DNA of 64,000 nucleotides, taken from positions 1 to 64,000 of the forward strand of contig NZ_KQ948782.1 in NCBI RefSeq assembly GCF_001514205.1, read 5' to 3'. Position numbers and translations under genes: made by a program. Positions 1 to 10,137 of the stretch are shown here, piece by piece (the first letter of the stretch is position 1; each line of letters opens with the position of its first letter). Under the pieces are notes generated by a model, which was given only the letters and a program-made list of their open reading frames with translations, was not told where the DNA came from and searched no databases. Source of the DNA: Streptomyces griseoruber (GTDB taxonomy: Bacteria; Actinomycetota; Actinomycetes; Streptomycetales; Streptomycetaceae).

Positions 1-478
1 CCGCGACCGGCAGGGAGTCGTCGCCCAGGGCCCGCGCCGCCCTGAGGACCGTCGTACGGGCCCGGCCCCTCGGCACCCCGGCCGCCGCACGCTCGTGGAG
101 CCCGGTGCCCTCCTCCAGGACCAGCCCCACGTCGAGGCCGGCCGGGACCTTGATCCGTGCCGTCCGGCGCCAGGTGGTGACCGGGTCGCTCCAGGCCTCG
201 ACGGCGTACGTCCAGCGCCCCGGAGCGTCCGGGGTGACCTCGGCGCCCCAAAGGTCGCTGCCCGGGGCGAGTTCACGCATCGGCGTCCACGGACCGCGCC
301 GGCCCTTGGGCCCGCGCAGGACGACGTTGGCGGCCACCGCGTCATGGCCCTCCCGGAACACGGTCGCCGTCACCTGGAAGCTCTCCCCCGGGACCGCCTT
401 GGCCGGGCGTCTGCCGCCCTCCACCGCGGGCCGCACGTCGCGGACCGGGATCCGGCCGATGACAGGGGTCGGGCTCAT
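1..478 (-). CDS. glgE: GlgE maltosyltransferase, N-terminal part
   Basis: N-terminal 159 codons of an alpha-1,4-glucan:maltose-1-phosphate maltosyltransferase that runs off the left edge. The enzyme extends alpha-glucans with maltose units from maltose-1-phosphate in the cytoplasm. The visible part is the beta-rich N domain: after the opening MSPTPVIGRIPVRDVRP it reads through DLWGAEVTPDAPGRWTYAVE and WSDPVTTWRRT, typical of GlgE. The catalytic GH13 barrel lies outside the window. The start at 478 is preceded by AAGGTGA at good spacing; an in-frame ATG at 502 repeats MSPT but has no ribosome site. glgX lies close by on the other strand, consistent with an alpha-glucan locus. Confidence 0.85.
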   Translation of the reverse strand, partial: MSPTPVIGRIPVRDVRPAVEGGRRPAKAVPGESFQVTATVFREGHDAVAANVVLRGPKGRRGPWTPMRELAPGSDLWGAEVTPDAPGRWTYAVEAWSDPVTTWRRTARIKVPAGLDVGLVLEEGTGLHERAAAGVPRGRARTTVLRAARALGDDSLPVA

Positions 479-636
479 TCGTCTCACCTTCGTTGGGCTC
501 ATGGCCGGGCTAACGGCCGGAGCGGCCGGGCGGTTCTGCGCCGGGTCATCCGTCCGGCCCGCAGCCGAATCTGTCGTCATGTGGTCCGCCGGGCCCGCCG
601 CCCGGCTCCCGCTCCACCACCGGAACGGGTCCGCCG

Positions 637-936
637 TCACGGCGTCGCCGGAGCGAGCCGGGCCACCGCCCGGCCCCCGCGCCGCGCGGCGCCGGCCGGC
701 CGCGGCCGGCCGTCCTGCTCCTGCAAGTAGACGGCGAGCGTGGTGCGCAGATACCGCTCCGCCGCGTCCGCGGCCTCGCGCGCGCAGCGCTTTCCCATGA
801 GCACACACAAGGTGTAACCCGAGTCCTCGAAGGTGGCCCGCACCGCGCGGTCGGCCGGGGAGGCGAGCATCACGCGCTCCCACGCCCGGTACCGCCGCAA
901 CTGCCTGGCGACCTCGGTCTTGGCCGGTAGCAGCAT
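637..936 (-). CDS. DUF5133 family small protein
   Basis: A 99-residue protein beginning MLLPAKTEVARQLRRYRAWE, with the conserved stretch FEDSGYTLCVLMGKR followed by an alanine-rich helix. This arrangement is that of the DUF5133 proteins common in Streptomyces; their function is unknown. No signal peptide or membrane segment. The start at 936 follows AAAGGTGA; an in-frame ATG at 972 is less well placed. The last ~25 residues are Arg/Pro/Ala-rich and probably disordered. Divergent from the 1163 gene across about 226 bases. Confidence 0.7.
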   Translation of the reverse strand: MLLPAKTEVARQLRRYRAWERVMLASPADRAVRATFEDSGYTLCVLMGKRCAREAADAAERYLRTTLAVYLQEQDGRPRPAGAARRGGRAVARLAPATP

Positions 937-1162
937 GACGCAGTCACCTTTCGGGCTCGATGAATGTTTCACTCATGGTGCACGCGCCGACACCCAGCGT
1001 CTTGTTGGATCTTCAATCACCCCGGAGTGCGCTCGTGTTGCACGAATGGACTAACAACCGCACTGTGGGAGGTGACTCAGAAGCGATCAGCGCTCACCCT
1101 CCGTATATTCGGCCCGCGGGGCCCCACGGAGCGGGAGCCTCGCCGGTGAGGAGCCAACGACG

Positions 1163-1671
1163 ATGAAGACCGCAGTTCCCTGCTACTACCACCTCGACGT
1201 GGACGTCAGTCCGGAGCGTGTCGCACAGGTCGGCCGGATCCTGGCCGCCCATCTGAAGTACTGGGACCTCGAAACCCTCGTCGCCCCCGTCTGCGGGGGC
1301 GCCGGGATGCTGTTGACGGCCATCGACGAGAACGCGACGGACAAGTCCCTCTCGATCGAGATGTGGTGGAACGGCCAGCACCTGATCACGGCCGTCGGCG
1401 GCAACGACCGTGAGCTGCGTCCGGACCAGGATCTGCGGAGCTGCCTGGAGCGGATCGCCGCGATGAGCGACGGCTGGGGCTGCTGCGCCACCGCCACCGG
1501 CAGCAAGGTCATCTGGTTCTCGCAGCGCGCCCGTTCCGGCGAGCGCGTCCCGCTGGTGCCGACCGCGCCGTCGCCCAGCCTGCGCGAGGGGCGCCCGGTG
1601 CCCCGCGCACTCCCGGTGGCGGCGCTGGCCGCCCATGCGGCCGAGGAGCCCAGGGTCCTGGAGGCGGTTCG

Positions 1672-1675
<4 letters not shown>
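1163..1675 (+). CDS. degenerate HATPase (RsbW-like) protein
   Basis: A 170-residue protein resembling the small HATPase_c_2 anti-sigma/ATP-binding proteins of Streptomyces: VSPERVAQVGRILAAHLKYW near the N-terminus and MSDGWGCCATATGSKVIWF at the end of the domain. The ATP-binding motifs are poor. Where the N-box normally has E-x-x-x-N the protein has MLLTAIDEN, and no G-box GxGxx is visible. It may therefore bind partners rather than ATP. A GAGGAG ribosome site precedes the ATG, and TATATT at 1104-1109 could be a -10 box. Its stop overlaps the GTG of glgX (GTGA), so the two are translationally coupled. The C-terminal 40 residues are Pro/Ala-rich. Confidence 0.65.
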
Positions 1676-3800
<2,125 letters not shown>

Positions 3801-3819
<19 letters not shown>

Positions 3820-3857
3820 AGGGGCCGCAGCGGCCCCTTCATTCCGAGCGGCGTGGG
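3801..3857. terminator. long perfect palindromic terminator
   Basis: Two 28-base arms (3801-3828 and 3830-3857) are perfect inverted copies around a single base. The left arm contains the glgX stop codon. Placed between the convergent glgX and VOC genes, it would terminate in both directions. Confidence 0.8.
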
Positions 3858-3914
3858 TACTGCGCGACAAGCCACCACGCACCCGCACCCGCAATCCGGC
3901 CCGCCCGCGGAGCG

Positions 3915-4718
3915 TCACCGCTGACGACGCGACGTCACCGTGAACTGCGCCCCGTCCGGATCCCGAAGAATCGCCTCCTCCTCCGCCTCCCGCAGCACAC
4001 TCCCCCCGTGCTTCTCGGCAGCCCGAACGGCCCCCGGAACATCGCCGACGGCAAAATGCACCTGCCAGTGCGGCCGAATGGTGGGATCGGGCGCCGCCTC
4101 CAACGCCCCCGACTCGATCCGCGCCACGACATCGCCCCCGCTGCGCAGCACGACCTCGCCGCCCTCGTACCGCACCTCGCAGCACCCGGGCCGGTCCGTG
4201 GCCCAGTCGAGGATCTCGCCGTAGAAGATCGCGGAGTCGAAGGCGTCGCGGGTGTGGAGCCGGATGAAGGAGGGGGCGTCCTGCCGCCACGCCTCCCAGT
4301 TGCCGATCAGCTTGCCCTCCCAGACCCCGAAGGTCGCCCCCTCCCGGTCGGCCAGCAGTGCCGCCCGGCCCGGCGGCAGCGAGATCGGCCCCACCGCCAC
4401 GGTCCCCCCGCGCTCCCGGGTCCGGGAGGCGGCCTCGTCGGCGCTGGGCACGGCGAAGTACGGCGTCCACGCCACCGCCATCTGCCACATCGCGGCGACG
4501 GCCGCGATCCCGGCGACCGGGACGTCGTCCACCAGTGCCGTACGGAAGTGGCTGCCCAGTGTGCCGCGCCGCCACCGCCAGCCGAGGACGGCCCCGTAGA
4601 ACTCCTGGGTCGCCTCCAGATCGCGGCTGGTCAGGCTCACCCAGCAGGGCGCGCCGAACACGGAGTCGGTGGAGAGGACTTCCCTCGCACCGCGGGCTGA
4701 GGACGGGTGATCGTTCAT
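3915..4718 (-). CDS. two-domain VOC (glyoxalase-fold) protein
   Basis: A 267-residue protein with two vicinal-oxygen-chelate modules. Module 1 starts at GAPCWVSLTSRDLEATQEFY, with YFAVPSADEAASRTRERGG as its second half. Module 2 starts near FIRLHTRDAFDSAIFYGEIL and ends VHFAVGDVPGAVRAAEKHGG. The paired halves and the final DPDGAQFTV are typical of the Streptomyces VOC family related to glyoxalase and bleomycin-resistance proteins. The substrate cannot be told. The family is cytoplasmic and often binds a divalent metal. Convergent with glgX. Confidence 0.8.
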   Translation of the reverse strand: MNDHPSSARGAREVLSTDSVFGAPCWVSLTSRDLEATQEFYGAVLGWRWRRGTLGSHFRTALVDDVPVAGIAAVAAMWQMAVAWTPYFAVPSADEAASRTRERGGTVAVGPISLPPGRAALLADREGATFGVWEGKLIGNWEAWRQDAPSFIRLHTRDAFDSAIFYGEILDWATDRPGCCEVRYEGGEVVLRSGGDVVARIESGALEAAPDPTIRPHWQVHFAVGDVPGAVRAAEKHGGSVLREAEEEAILRDPDGAQFTVTSRRQR

Positions 4719-4824
4719 GGGGGCTCGCGTTCCTGTCTCCCGGCCGACGGCCGGCGGCTCTCCTCCAGTGTCCGGCCCTACTCGGCGACGGCGCCTGCCG
4801 AGGACGCGGTGGCACGATGGAGTG

Positions 4825-5160
4825 GTGGCACGAGTACCGCGCGACCCCGGCGACGAAACGGCCCGGATCCTCCAGCTCCAGCAGGAGGTCGACCAGCTCA
4901 AGGAGGCGGTCGCCTCGCATGCCGTGGTGGACCAGGCGATCGGTGTGATCGTCGCGCTGGGACGGGTGACGCCGGACGAGGGCTGGGTGATCCTCCGGGA
5001 GGTCTCCCAGCACACCAACATCAAGCTGCGCAACGTCGCGGAGCTGATCCTCATCTGGGGGCGCAGCGGAGAGATGCCCGACCGGATCGGGGCCGAACTG
5101 GAGACTCTGCTGGACCAGCACGGCCCGACGCAGATCCCCGGCGCGCCGCCGTTGGAGTGA
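4825..5160 (+). CDS. ANTAR-domain RNA-binding protein
   Basis: About 111 residues. A short coiled-coil lead-in (RILQLQQEVDQLKEAVASH) is followed by an ANTAR domain with VVDQAIGVIVALG and AEGW-like DEGWVILREVSQHTN. ANTAR domains bind paired hairpins in nascent RNA and act as antiterminators. No receiver domain is present, so it is a stand-alone ANTAR protein of the kind common in Streptomyces. The start is uncertain: GTG 4825 fits family members beginning V/MARVP, while an ATG at 4717 would add 36 unconvincing residues and overlap the divergent VOC start. Its stop lies 4 bases from the end of the convergent sigma factor gene. Confidence 0.75.
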   Translation: MARVPRDPGDETARILQLQQEVDQLKEAVASHAVVDQAIGVIVALGRVTPDEGWVILREVSQHTNIKLRNVAELILIWGRSGEMPDRIGAELETLLDQHGPTQIPGAPPLE

Positions 5161-5164
5161 GCGC

Positions 5165-5956
5165 TCAGTGCGCCTGCGGCACGACCTCCTCGCGCAGTCG
5201 TGCGAAGCAGCTGCTCAGCAGCCGCGAGACGTGCATCTGCGAGATGCCGAGCCGCTCGGCGATGGTGTTCTGGGTCATGCCCTGGAAGAACCGCAGATAG
5301 AGGATGGTGCGCTCGCGCTCCGGAAGGGCCCGCAGACAGGGCGCCACGGCGACGCGGTCGACGACGGTGTCGTAGCCGGGGTCGGGTTCGCCGAGGGCGT
5401 CCGCGAGGGCGTAGCCGTCGGTGCCGGGCAGTTCGGCGTCCAGCGACAGCGCGGAGAAGCACTCCAGCGCCTCCGTGCCGGTGTGCACCTCCTCCTCGCT
5501 GAGCTGCGCGTACGCGGCGATCTCGGCGACGGTCGGCGCCCGGCCGGGGGTCGTCTGGGCGAGTTCCTTCGTGGCGTGCCGCACCCGGTTGCGCAGGTCC
5601 TGGACCCGGCGGGGCACGTGCAGCGTCCACATGTGGTCACGGAAGTGGCGCTTGATCTCCCCGGTGATCGTGGGCACCGCGTAGGCCTCGAAGGCGCGGC
5701 CGCGGCCGGGGTCGTAGTGGTCGACGGCCTTCACCAGTCCGAGGGCCGCGACCTGGTACAGGTCCTCCAGCGTCTCGCCGCGACCGCGGAAGCGGACGGC
5801 GATCCGCTCGGCCATCGGCAGCCACAACCGGACCAGTTCGTCCCGCAGCGCCCGGCGCTCCGGCCCGTCGGACAGGGCGGCCAGCCGCGCGAACGACTCG
5901 CTGGTGTCCGGGGCGTCGTGGTGGGGGTGCTGCCTGGTTCTGACGGTGGAACGCAT
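5165..5956 (-). CDS. SigB/SigF/SigG-type RNA polymerase sigma factor
   Basis: A 263-residue group 3 sigma factor. Region 2 is visible in DLYQVAALGLVKAVDHYDP and FEAYAVPTITGEIKRHFRD. Region 3 follows (VPRRVQDLRNRVRHATKEL). Region 4 carries the HTH MTQNTIAERLGISQMHVSRL. GEIKRHFRD is diagnostic of the SigB/F/G stress and sporulation family, normally controlled by RsbW-type anti-sigma factors; none is adjacent. The start at 5956 has GGAAGG eight bases upstream. A hairpin sequence at 6091-6113 lies in the leader region. Confidence 0.92.
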   Translation of the reverse strand: MRSTVRTRQHPHHDAPDTSESFARLAALSDGPERRALRDELVRLWLPMAERIAVRFRGRGETLEDLYQVAALGLVKAVDHYDPGRGRAFEAYAVPTITGEIKRHFRDHMWTLHVPRRVQDLRNRVRHATKELAQTTPGRAPTVAEIAAYAQLSEEEVHTGTEALECFSALSLDAELPGTDGYALADALGEPDPGYDTVVDRVAVAPCLRALPERERTILYLRFFQGMTQNTIAERLGISQMHVSRLLSSCFARLREEVVPQAH

Positions 5957-6090
5957 CGCGCGCGCCTTCCGGACGGGGTTCGTGGGGGTGGAAGGGCACC
6001 GTGGGATGCACACGCGCGAACGGTTGGGCGATCGACCGGGGCGGCCCGCTCGGCGGGGTCCCACGGACGTGCCTCCTGTCCGAAGCACTC

Positions 6091-6113
6091 CTCTGCGGAT
6101 TCCCACCGCAGAG
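6091..6113. promoter_or_regulatory. 8-bp inverted repeat in sigma leader
   Basis: CTCTGCGG and CCGCAGAG separated by seven bases, about 135 bases upstream of the sigma-factor start and 90 bases upstream of the MarR start. It could be an operator or an RNA hairpin in the sigma leader. Confidence 0.35.
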
Positions 6114-6170
6114 TGTTATGAAACTATCAGCCCGCTTTTGTCCGGCTTTATTTTGACGTCCCATGGGGCC

Positions 6171-6195
6171 GATTACCTCTGACTCGGAGGTAATC
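6171..6195. promoter_or_regulatory. MarR operator
   Basis: Perfect inverted repeat GATTACCTC / GAGGTAATC with a 7-base spacer, ending 8 bases before the MarR GTG start. The position over the promoter/start is the usual arrangement for MarR autoregulation of a MarR-transporter operon. Confidence 0.7.
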
Positions 6196-6203
6196 TCGGC
6201 GGT

Positions 6204-6659
6204 GTGGACGAGGAGACCTTCCCGGAGGAGCTCGCCGACGCGCTCGTCGGCATCCAGCGGCTGCTGCGGCGCCGGCTGCGCGCCGGGCTGACCGTGCCCC
6301 GGCTGCGCGGCGCGGAGGTCGAACTGCTGCGGCTCGTCGAGTCCCGGCCCGGCATCGGGATCTCCGACGCCGCCAAGGAGCTGTACCTCGCGGGGAACTC
6401 CGTCTCGACCCTGGCCAACCAGCTGGTCAGGGACGGGTACCTGGTCCGGGAGACCGATCCCGCCGACCGGCGCGCCGCCCGGCTGCTGCTCACCGAGGCC
6501 GCCGAGACCCGGCTGCGGGCCTGGAAGGCGCGGCGTGCCGCGCTCGTCCGCCGGCATGTGACCGGGCTCGACGCCGCCGACCGGGAGGCCCTGCGCGCCG
6601 CCCTCCCGGCGCTGCGCTCGCTCGCCGTCAGTCTGCACGAGGAGGCCGAGGAATCATGA
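6204..6659 (+). CDS. MarR-family repressor
   Basis: A 151-residue winged-helix regulator: helices VPRLRGAEVELLRLVESRPG, recognition region LAGNSVSTLANQLVRDGYL, and wing ETDPADRRAARLLLTEAAE. It is transcribed with the ABC exporter that follows and probably represses it, responding to a small molecule. The operator palindrome at 6171-6195 abuts the start. The GTG start at 6204 gives VDEETFPEEL; no strong Shine-Dalgarno is seen, so a leaderless or short-leader message is possible. Its stop overlaps the ATG of the 12-codon ORF at 6656. Confidence 0.9.
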   Translation: MDEETFPEELADALVGIQRLLRRRLRAGLTVPRLRGAEVELLRLVESRPGIGISDAAKELYLAGNSVSTLANQLVRDGYLVRETDPADRRAARLLLTEAAETRLRAWKARRAALVRRHVTGLDAADREALRAALPALRSLAVSLHEEAEES

Positions 6660-6694
6660 CCGCCGAGGAGGCCGAGGAGGCCGAGGAGCTATGA
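6656..6694 (+). CDS. 12-codon ORF bridging marR and ABC gene
   Basis: ATG at 6656 overlaps the marR stop (ATGA), and its own TGA at 6692-6694 overlaps the ABC ATPase ATG at 6691 (ATGA). It encodes MTAEEAEEAEEL. The stretch ATGACCGCC occurs at both ends, and GAGGCCGAG is repeated between them, so it probably arose by duplication. It may serve only to pass ribosomes from marR to the exporter gene. It also supplies several GAGGAG sequences as ribosome sites. Confidence 0.35.
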   Translation: MTAEEAEEAEEL

Positions 6695-7518
6695 CCGCCG
6701 CCGTCACCTGTACCGCGCTCGCCCACGCCTTCGGGGACACCAGGGCCGTCGACGGGTTCGACCTCACCGTCTCCGAGGGCGAGGTCTTCGGCCTGCTCGG
6801 CCCCAACGGGGCGGGCAAGACCACCGCCATCCGCTGCATCACCACCCTGCTGCCCGTCCCGTCCGGCATGGTCGCGGTCTTCGGCCGGGACGCCGCCCGC
6901 GACCGCATGGCCGTACGACGGCTGCTCGGGTACGTCCCCCAGCAGCTCTCCGCCGACCAGAACCTCACCGGCCGGGAGAACGTCGTCCTGTTCGCCCGGG
7001 TCTTCGACGTGCCCCGCCGTGAACGCGCCGAACGCGTCGCCCAGTCCCTGGCCGCCGTCGACCTCACGGACGCCGCCGACCGGCTGGCCGGAACCTACTC
7101 CGGCGGCATGGTCCGCCGCCTCGAACTCGCCCAGGCCCTGGTCAGCGCACCCCGGCTGCTGATCCTCGACGAGCCGACCATCGGCCTCGACCCGATCGCC
7201 CGCACGGGTGTCTGGGAGCACATCACCGCCGTACGCGAGGCCACCGGCATGACCGTCCTGGTGACCACTCACCACATGGACGAGGCCGACCAGTACTGCG
7301 ACCGGGTCGGGCTGATGCACCGCGGCCGCATCCGCGCCCTCGGCACGCCCGCCGAGCTGCGCCGCGGGCTCGGCGAGCGCCGCGGCCTCGCGCCCACGGA
7401 CCCGCTGCCGAGCCTGGAGGACGTCTTCCGGGACGTCGCCGGCAGCGGCCTCGACGACACCTCAGGAGACTTCCGTGATGTCCGAAGCACCCGCCGCACC
7501 GCGCAGCGCGTCGGCTGA
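6691..7518 (+). CDS. ABC exporter ATP-binding subunit (DrrA-like)
   Basis: A 275-residue ATPase. Walker A is GLLGPNGAGKTT, Q-loop LGYVPQQLS, signature YSGGMVRRLE (in place of LSGGQ), Walker B LLILDEPTIGLD and H-loop VTTHHMDEAD. The architecture and YSGGM signature match the DrrA/daunorubicin-resistance class of exporters. It energises the permease encoded next, whose reading frame overlaps this one by 41 bases. Under the control of the upstream MarR gene, it likely exports a hydrophobic or antibiotic-like compound. Confidence 0.92.
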   Translation: MTAAVTCTALAHAFGDTRAVDGFDLTVSEGEVFGLLGPNGAGKTTAIRCITTLLPVPSGMVAVFGRDAARDRMAVRRLLGYVPQQLSADQNLTGRENVVLFARVFDVPRRERAERVAQSLAAVDLTDAADRLAGTYSGGMVRRLELAQALVSAPRLLILDEPTIGLDPIARTGVWEHITAVREATGMTVLVTTHHMDEADQYCDRVGLMHRGRIRALGTPAELRRGLGERRGLAPTDPLPSLEDVFRDVAGSGLDDTSGDFRDVRSTRRTAQRVG

Positions 7519-8338
7519 CCGGGCCCACGAGCGGGGCATCGACCTGCTGCTGCGGCCGCCCGTACCGCGGGCCGGCTGGCGGGTGCTCCCGGCCCGGGTC
7601 GCCGCCCTGTGCGCCGTCGAACTCCAGAAGCTGAGCCACGACCGCACCGAGCTCTACACCCGGGCCGTGCAGCCCGCCCTCTGGCTGCTGATCTTCGGCC
7701 AGACCTTCAGCCGCATCCGGGCGATACCCACCGGCGGCATCCCCTACATCGACTATCTCGCGCCCGGCATCATCGCCCAGTCCGCGATGTTCATCGCCAT
7801 CTTCTACGGCATCATGATCATCTGGGAGCGGGACGCCGGGGTCCTCAACAAACTCCTCGTCACCCCCACCCCGCGCTCGGCGCTGATCACCGGCAAGGCG
7901 TTCGCGGCCGGGGTGAAGTCACTGATCCAGGCCGTCGTGGTGATCCTCATCGCCGCCCTGCTCGGGGTCGCCCTGACCTGGAACCCGCTGAAGCTGCTCG
8001 GGGTCGCCGGGATCGTCGTGCTCGGCTCGGCGTTCTTCTCCTGTCTGTCCATGTCCATCGCGGGCATCGTCCTCAGCCGCGACCGGCTGATGGGCATCGG
8101 CCAGGCCATCACCATGCCGCTGTTCTTCGGCTCCAACGCCCTCTACCCGGTCGCGATCATGCCGGGCTGGCTCCAGGCGATCAGCAAGGTCAACCCGCTC
8201 AGCTACGAGGTGGACGCCCTGCGCGGTCTCCTCCTCGGCACGCCCGCGCACCTCGCGCTCGACTTCGGAGTGCTCGTCCTGGCCGCCGCGCTCGGCATCA
8301 CCGCGGCCTCCGCACTGCTCGGCCGGCTGGCCCGCTGA
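7478..8338 (+). CDS. ABC-2 type exporter permease (DrrB-like)
   Basis: A 286-residue membrane protein with six predicted helices, for example LWLLIFGQTF, IIAQSAMFIAIFYGIMII, VVVILIAALLGVAL and the final ALGITAASALLG. The conserved ABC-2 stretch WERDAGVLNKLLVTPTPRSA follows helix 2. It forms the transport channel with the upstream ATPase. AGGAG lies 9 bases before ATG 7478; the adjacent GTG 7475 is an equally possible start. The overlap with the ATPase gene indicates coupled translation. Confidence 0.9.
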   Translation: MSEAPAAPRSASADRAHERGIDLLLRPPVPRAGWRVLPARVAALCAVELQKLSHDRTELYTRAVQPALWLLIFGQTFSRIRAIPTGGIPYIDYLAPGIIAQSAMFIAIFYGIMIIWERDAGVLNKLLVTPTPRSALITGKAFAAGVKSLIQAVVVILIAALLGVALTWNPLKLLGVAGIVVLGSAFFSCLSMSIAGIVLSRDRLMGIGQAITMPLFFGSNALYPVAIMPGWLQAISKVNPLSYEVDALRGLLLGTPAHLALDFGVLVLAAALGITAASALLGRLAR

Positions 8339-8443
8339 TGCCCCCCTGCCGACCCCGCTCGCTGATCTTGTCCGCGACGTGATGTGCGGCACGCCCGCGG
8401 ACCGTCCCGTGGCGGCCGTCGGCGGATTCTTCCTGCGCACGGC

Positions 8444-8458
8444 TTGATCGACGATCAA
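8444..8458. promoter_or_regulatory. 15-bp perfect palindrome
   Basis: TTGATCG-A-CGATCAA lies 97 bases upstream of the 8555 gene. It is relatively AT-rich for the region and could be an operator for that gene. Confidence 0.4.
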
Positions 8459-8554
8459 AAGGGGTGAACCCCCTGGCCACAGCGCATTCCGCTCATTTGA
8501 CAGTGCGCTGAGCACACGGATAGGAAGCAGCCGGTAGAAGTCGAGAGGTGGACT

Positions 8555-9073
8555 GTGGACGAGCCGAACGTGGTCGGGGACTGGCAGGAGTACGACGAGC
8601 ATGCCGGTCTGCGGGTCCGTGTCCACCAGCTGGAGGAGTCGGAGCCGCCGAGGGGCCGCGACGACGCGGCCGAGGGGCTGACCTATTTCCGGCTGCGGGT
8701 GACCGTCGAGAACCGCGGCACGGGTCACTCCACGATCCACCTCGAGGACGGCCAGATCGACGTACGGATCGGGCCCGACGGCGACAGCGCGTTCATCGAC
8801 TGGCGCAACTCGCAGTTCATCGAGGGCTTCGACGTCTACCCGCTGCGGCGCGCCACCGCCGTCCTCTACGCCGCAGGGCCCGAGGCCGCGCTCGGCCAGG
8901 TGGATGTGCAGATCCAGTTGCGGGTCGACGACGAGTGGGCCGACCGCCGGCTGTGGACCGGCGGTATCGGCCTCCAGGACGGGGCGCCGCCGACGGGGAC
9001 GTGCCGGGACAGCCTGGCCCGCCAGGTGAGCAACTTCCTGCGGGACCAGGCCGCCGAGGAGGGCACCGCCTGA
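8555..9073 (+). CDS. conserved hypothetical protein
   Basis: A 172-residue protein I do not recognise by family. GAGAGGTGGACT precedes the GTG start. The sequence is acidic and beta-rich, with alternating strands such as LTYFRLRVTVENRGTGHSTI and VDVQIQLRVDDEWADRRLW. It looks like an immunoglobulin-like or DUF4352-type beta sandwich, but without signal peptide or lipobox, so it is probably cytoplasmic. Its stop is 13 bases from the end of the convergent hemC-like gene. Confidence 0.6.
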   Translation: MDEPNVVGDWQEYDEHAGLRVRVHQLEESEPPRGRDDAAEGLTYFRLRVTVENRGTGHSTIHLEDGQIDVRIGPDGDSAFIDWRNSQFIEGFDVYPLRRATAVLYAAGPEAALGQVDVQIQLRVDDEWADRRLWTGGIGLQDGAPPTGTCRDSLARQVSNFLRDQAAEEGTA

Positions 9074-9086
9074 GGGTGCCCCGGGA

Positions 9087-10022
9087 TCAGTGCGGGATGC
9101 CGTCGATGATCTCGCGGGCGCCCTGACGCAGCAGCGCCACCGCCACCGACGTACCGAGGGTCGCCGGGTCGAGCGGGCCCGCCCACTCGTGGGCGTTGAG
9201 CCGCACCTTGCCGTCGGGCGTGAAGACACAGGCCCGCAGGGACAGTTCACCGCTGCGGTCCACCCGGGCGAACCCGGCGATCGGGCTGTTGCAGTGCCCC
9301 TGGAGCACATGCAGGAACATGCGCTCCGCCGTGGCCTCCCGGTGGGTGGCCGGATCGCCGAGCCCGCTGACGGCGTCGATCAGCCCGGTGTCGCCCTCGC
9401 GGCACTGGAGCGCGAGGATGCCCGCGCCGATCGGCGGCATCATCGTCTCCGGCGACAGCACCTCGCTGATCACGTCCGTACGGCCGATGCGCTCCAGGCC
9501 GGACACCGCCAGCAGCAGCGCGTCCGCCTCGCCCGCCGCCAGCTTCTCCAGCCGCCGGTTGGCGTTGCCGCGGAACGGCACGCACTCCAGCTGCGGGTGG
9601 GTGGCGGCCAGCTGGGCGATCCGGCGCACCGAGGAGGTGCCGATCCGGGTCCCCTCCGGCAGTTCGTCGAGGGTGAGCCCGCCCGGGTGGATCAGGGCGT
9701 CGCGGATGTCGTCGCGCCTGAGGAACGCGGCGAACACCGTGCCCGCGGGCAGCGGCCGGTCCGCCGGCACGTCCTTGACGCAGTGCACCGCCAGATCCGC
9801 CTCACCGGCCAGCAGCGCCGCGTCCACCTCCTTGGTGAACGCGCCCTTGCCCTCGACCTGGGACAGATCCCCCATCCACTTGTCGCCGGTCGTCTTCACG
9901 GGGACGACCTCGGTGCGCACCCCGGGATGCAGGACGGCCAACTCGGCGCGGACTCGCTCCACCTGGGCCAGCGCCATGGGGGAGTCTCGGGACACGATGC
10001 GGATCAGCTCCGGAACGGACAT
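9087..10022 (-). CDS. hemC: hydroxymethylbilane synthase, second-type HemC
   Basis: A 311-residue porphobilinogen deaminase, which joins four porphobilinogens into hydroxymethylbilane in tetrapyrrole synthesis. Family motifs are IRIVSRDSPMALAQVERV, VPVKTTGDKW, LAVHCVKDVPADRPLP and RIGTSSVRRIAQL. The probable dipyrromethane cofactor cysteine is in LQGHCNSPIAGFA. Two positions depart from the common form: FRGNANRRL replaces the usual RGNVxTRL, and HCNSP replaces the usual GCQxP-type context. No other haem gene lies nearby, so this is probably a paralogue of the main hemC. The internal ATG at 10022 is the better start. Confidence 0.85.
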   Translation of the reverse strand: MSVPELIRIVSRDSPMALAQVERVRAELAVLHPGVRTEVVPVKTTGDKWMGDLSQVEGKGAFTKEVDAALLAGEADLAVHCVKDVPADRPLPAGTVFAAFLRRDDIRDALIHPGGLTLDELPEGTRIGTSSVRRIAQLAATHPQLECVPFRGNANRRLEKLAAGEADALLLAVSGLERIGRTDVISEVLSPETMMPPIGAGILALQCREGDTGLIDAVSGLGDPATHREATAERMFLHVLQGHCNSPIAGFARVDRSGELSLRACVFTPDGKVRLNAHEWAGPLDPATLGTSVAVALLRQGAREIIDGIPH

Positions 10023-10137
10023 GCGGGACACGATAGACCCTCGCGTCCCGCACTCCGCACCGCTTCCCGGTTTCCGGCCACGCGTCACGGTGTGAACCGT
10101 GGCCCGACGGGGTAGGAGGGATCGTCCTCCACCGCCG

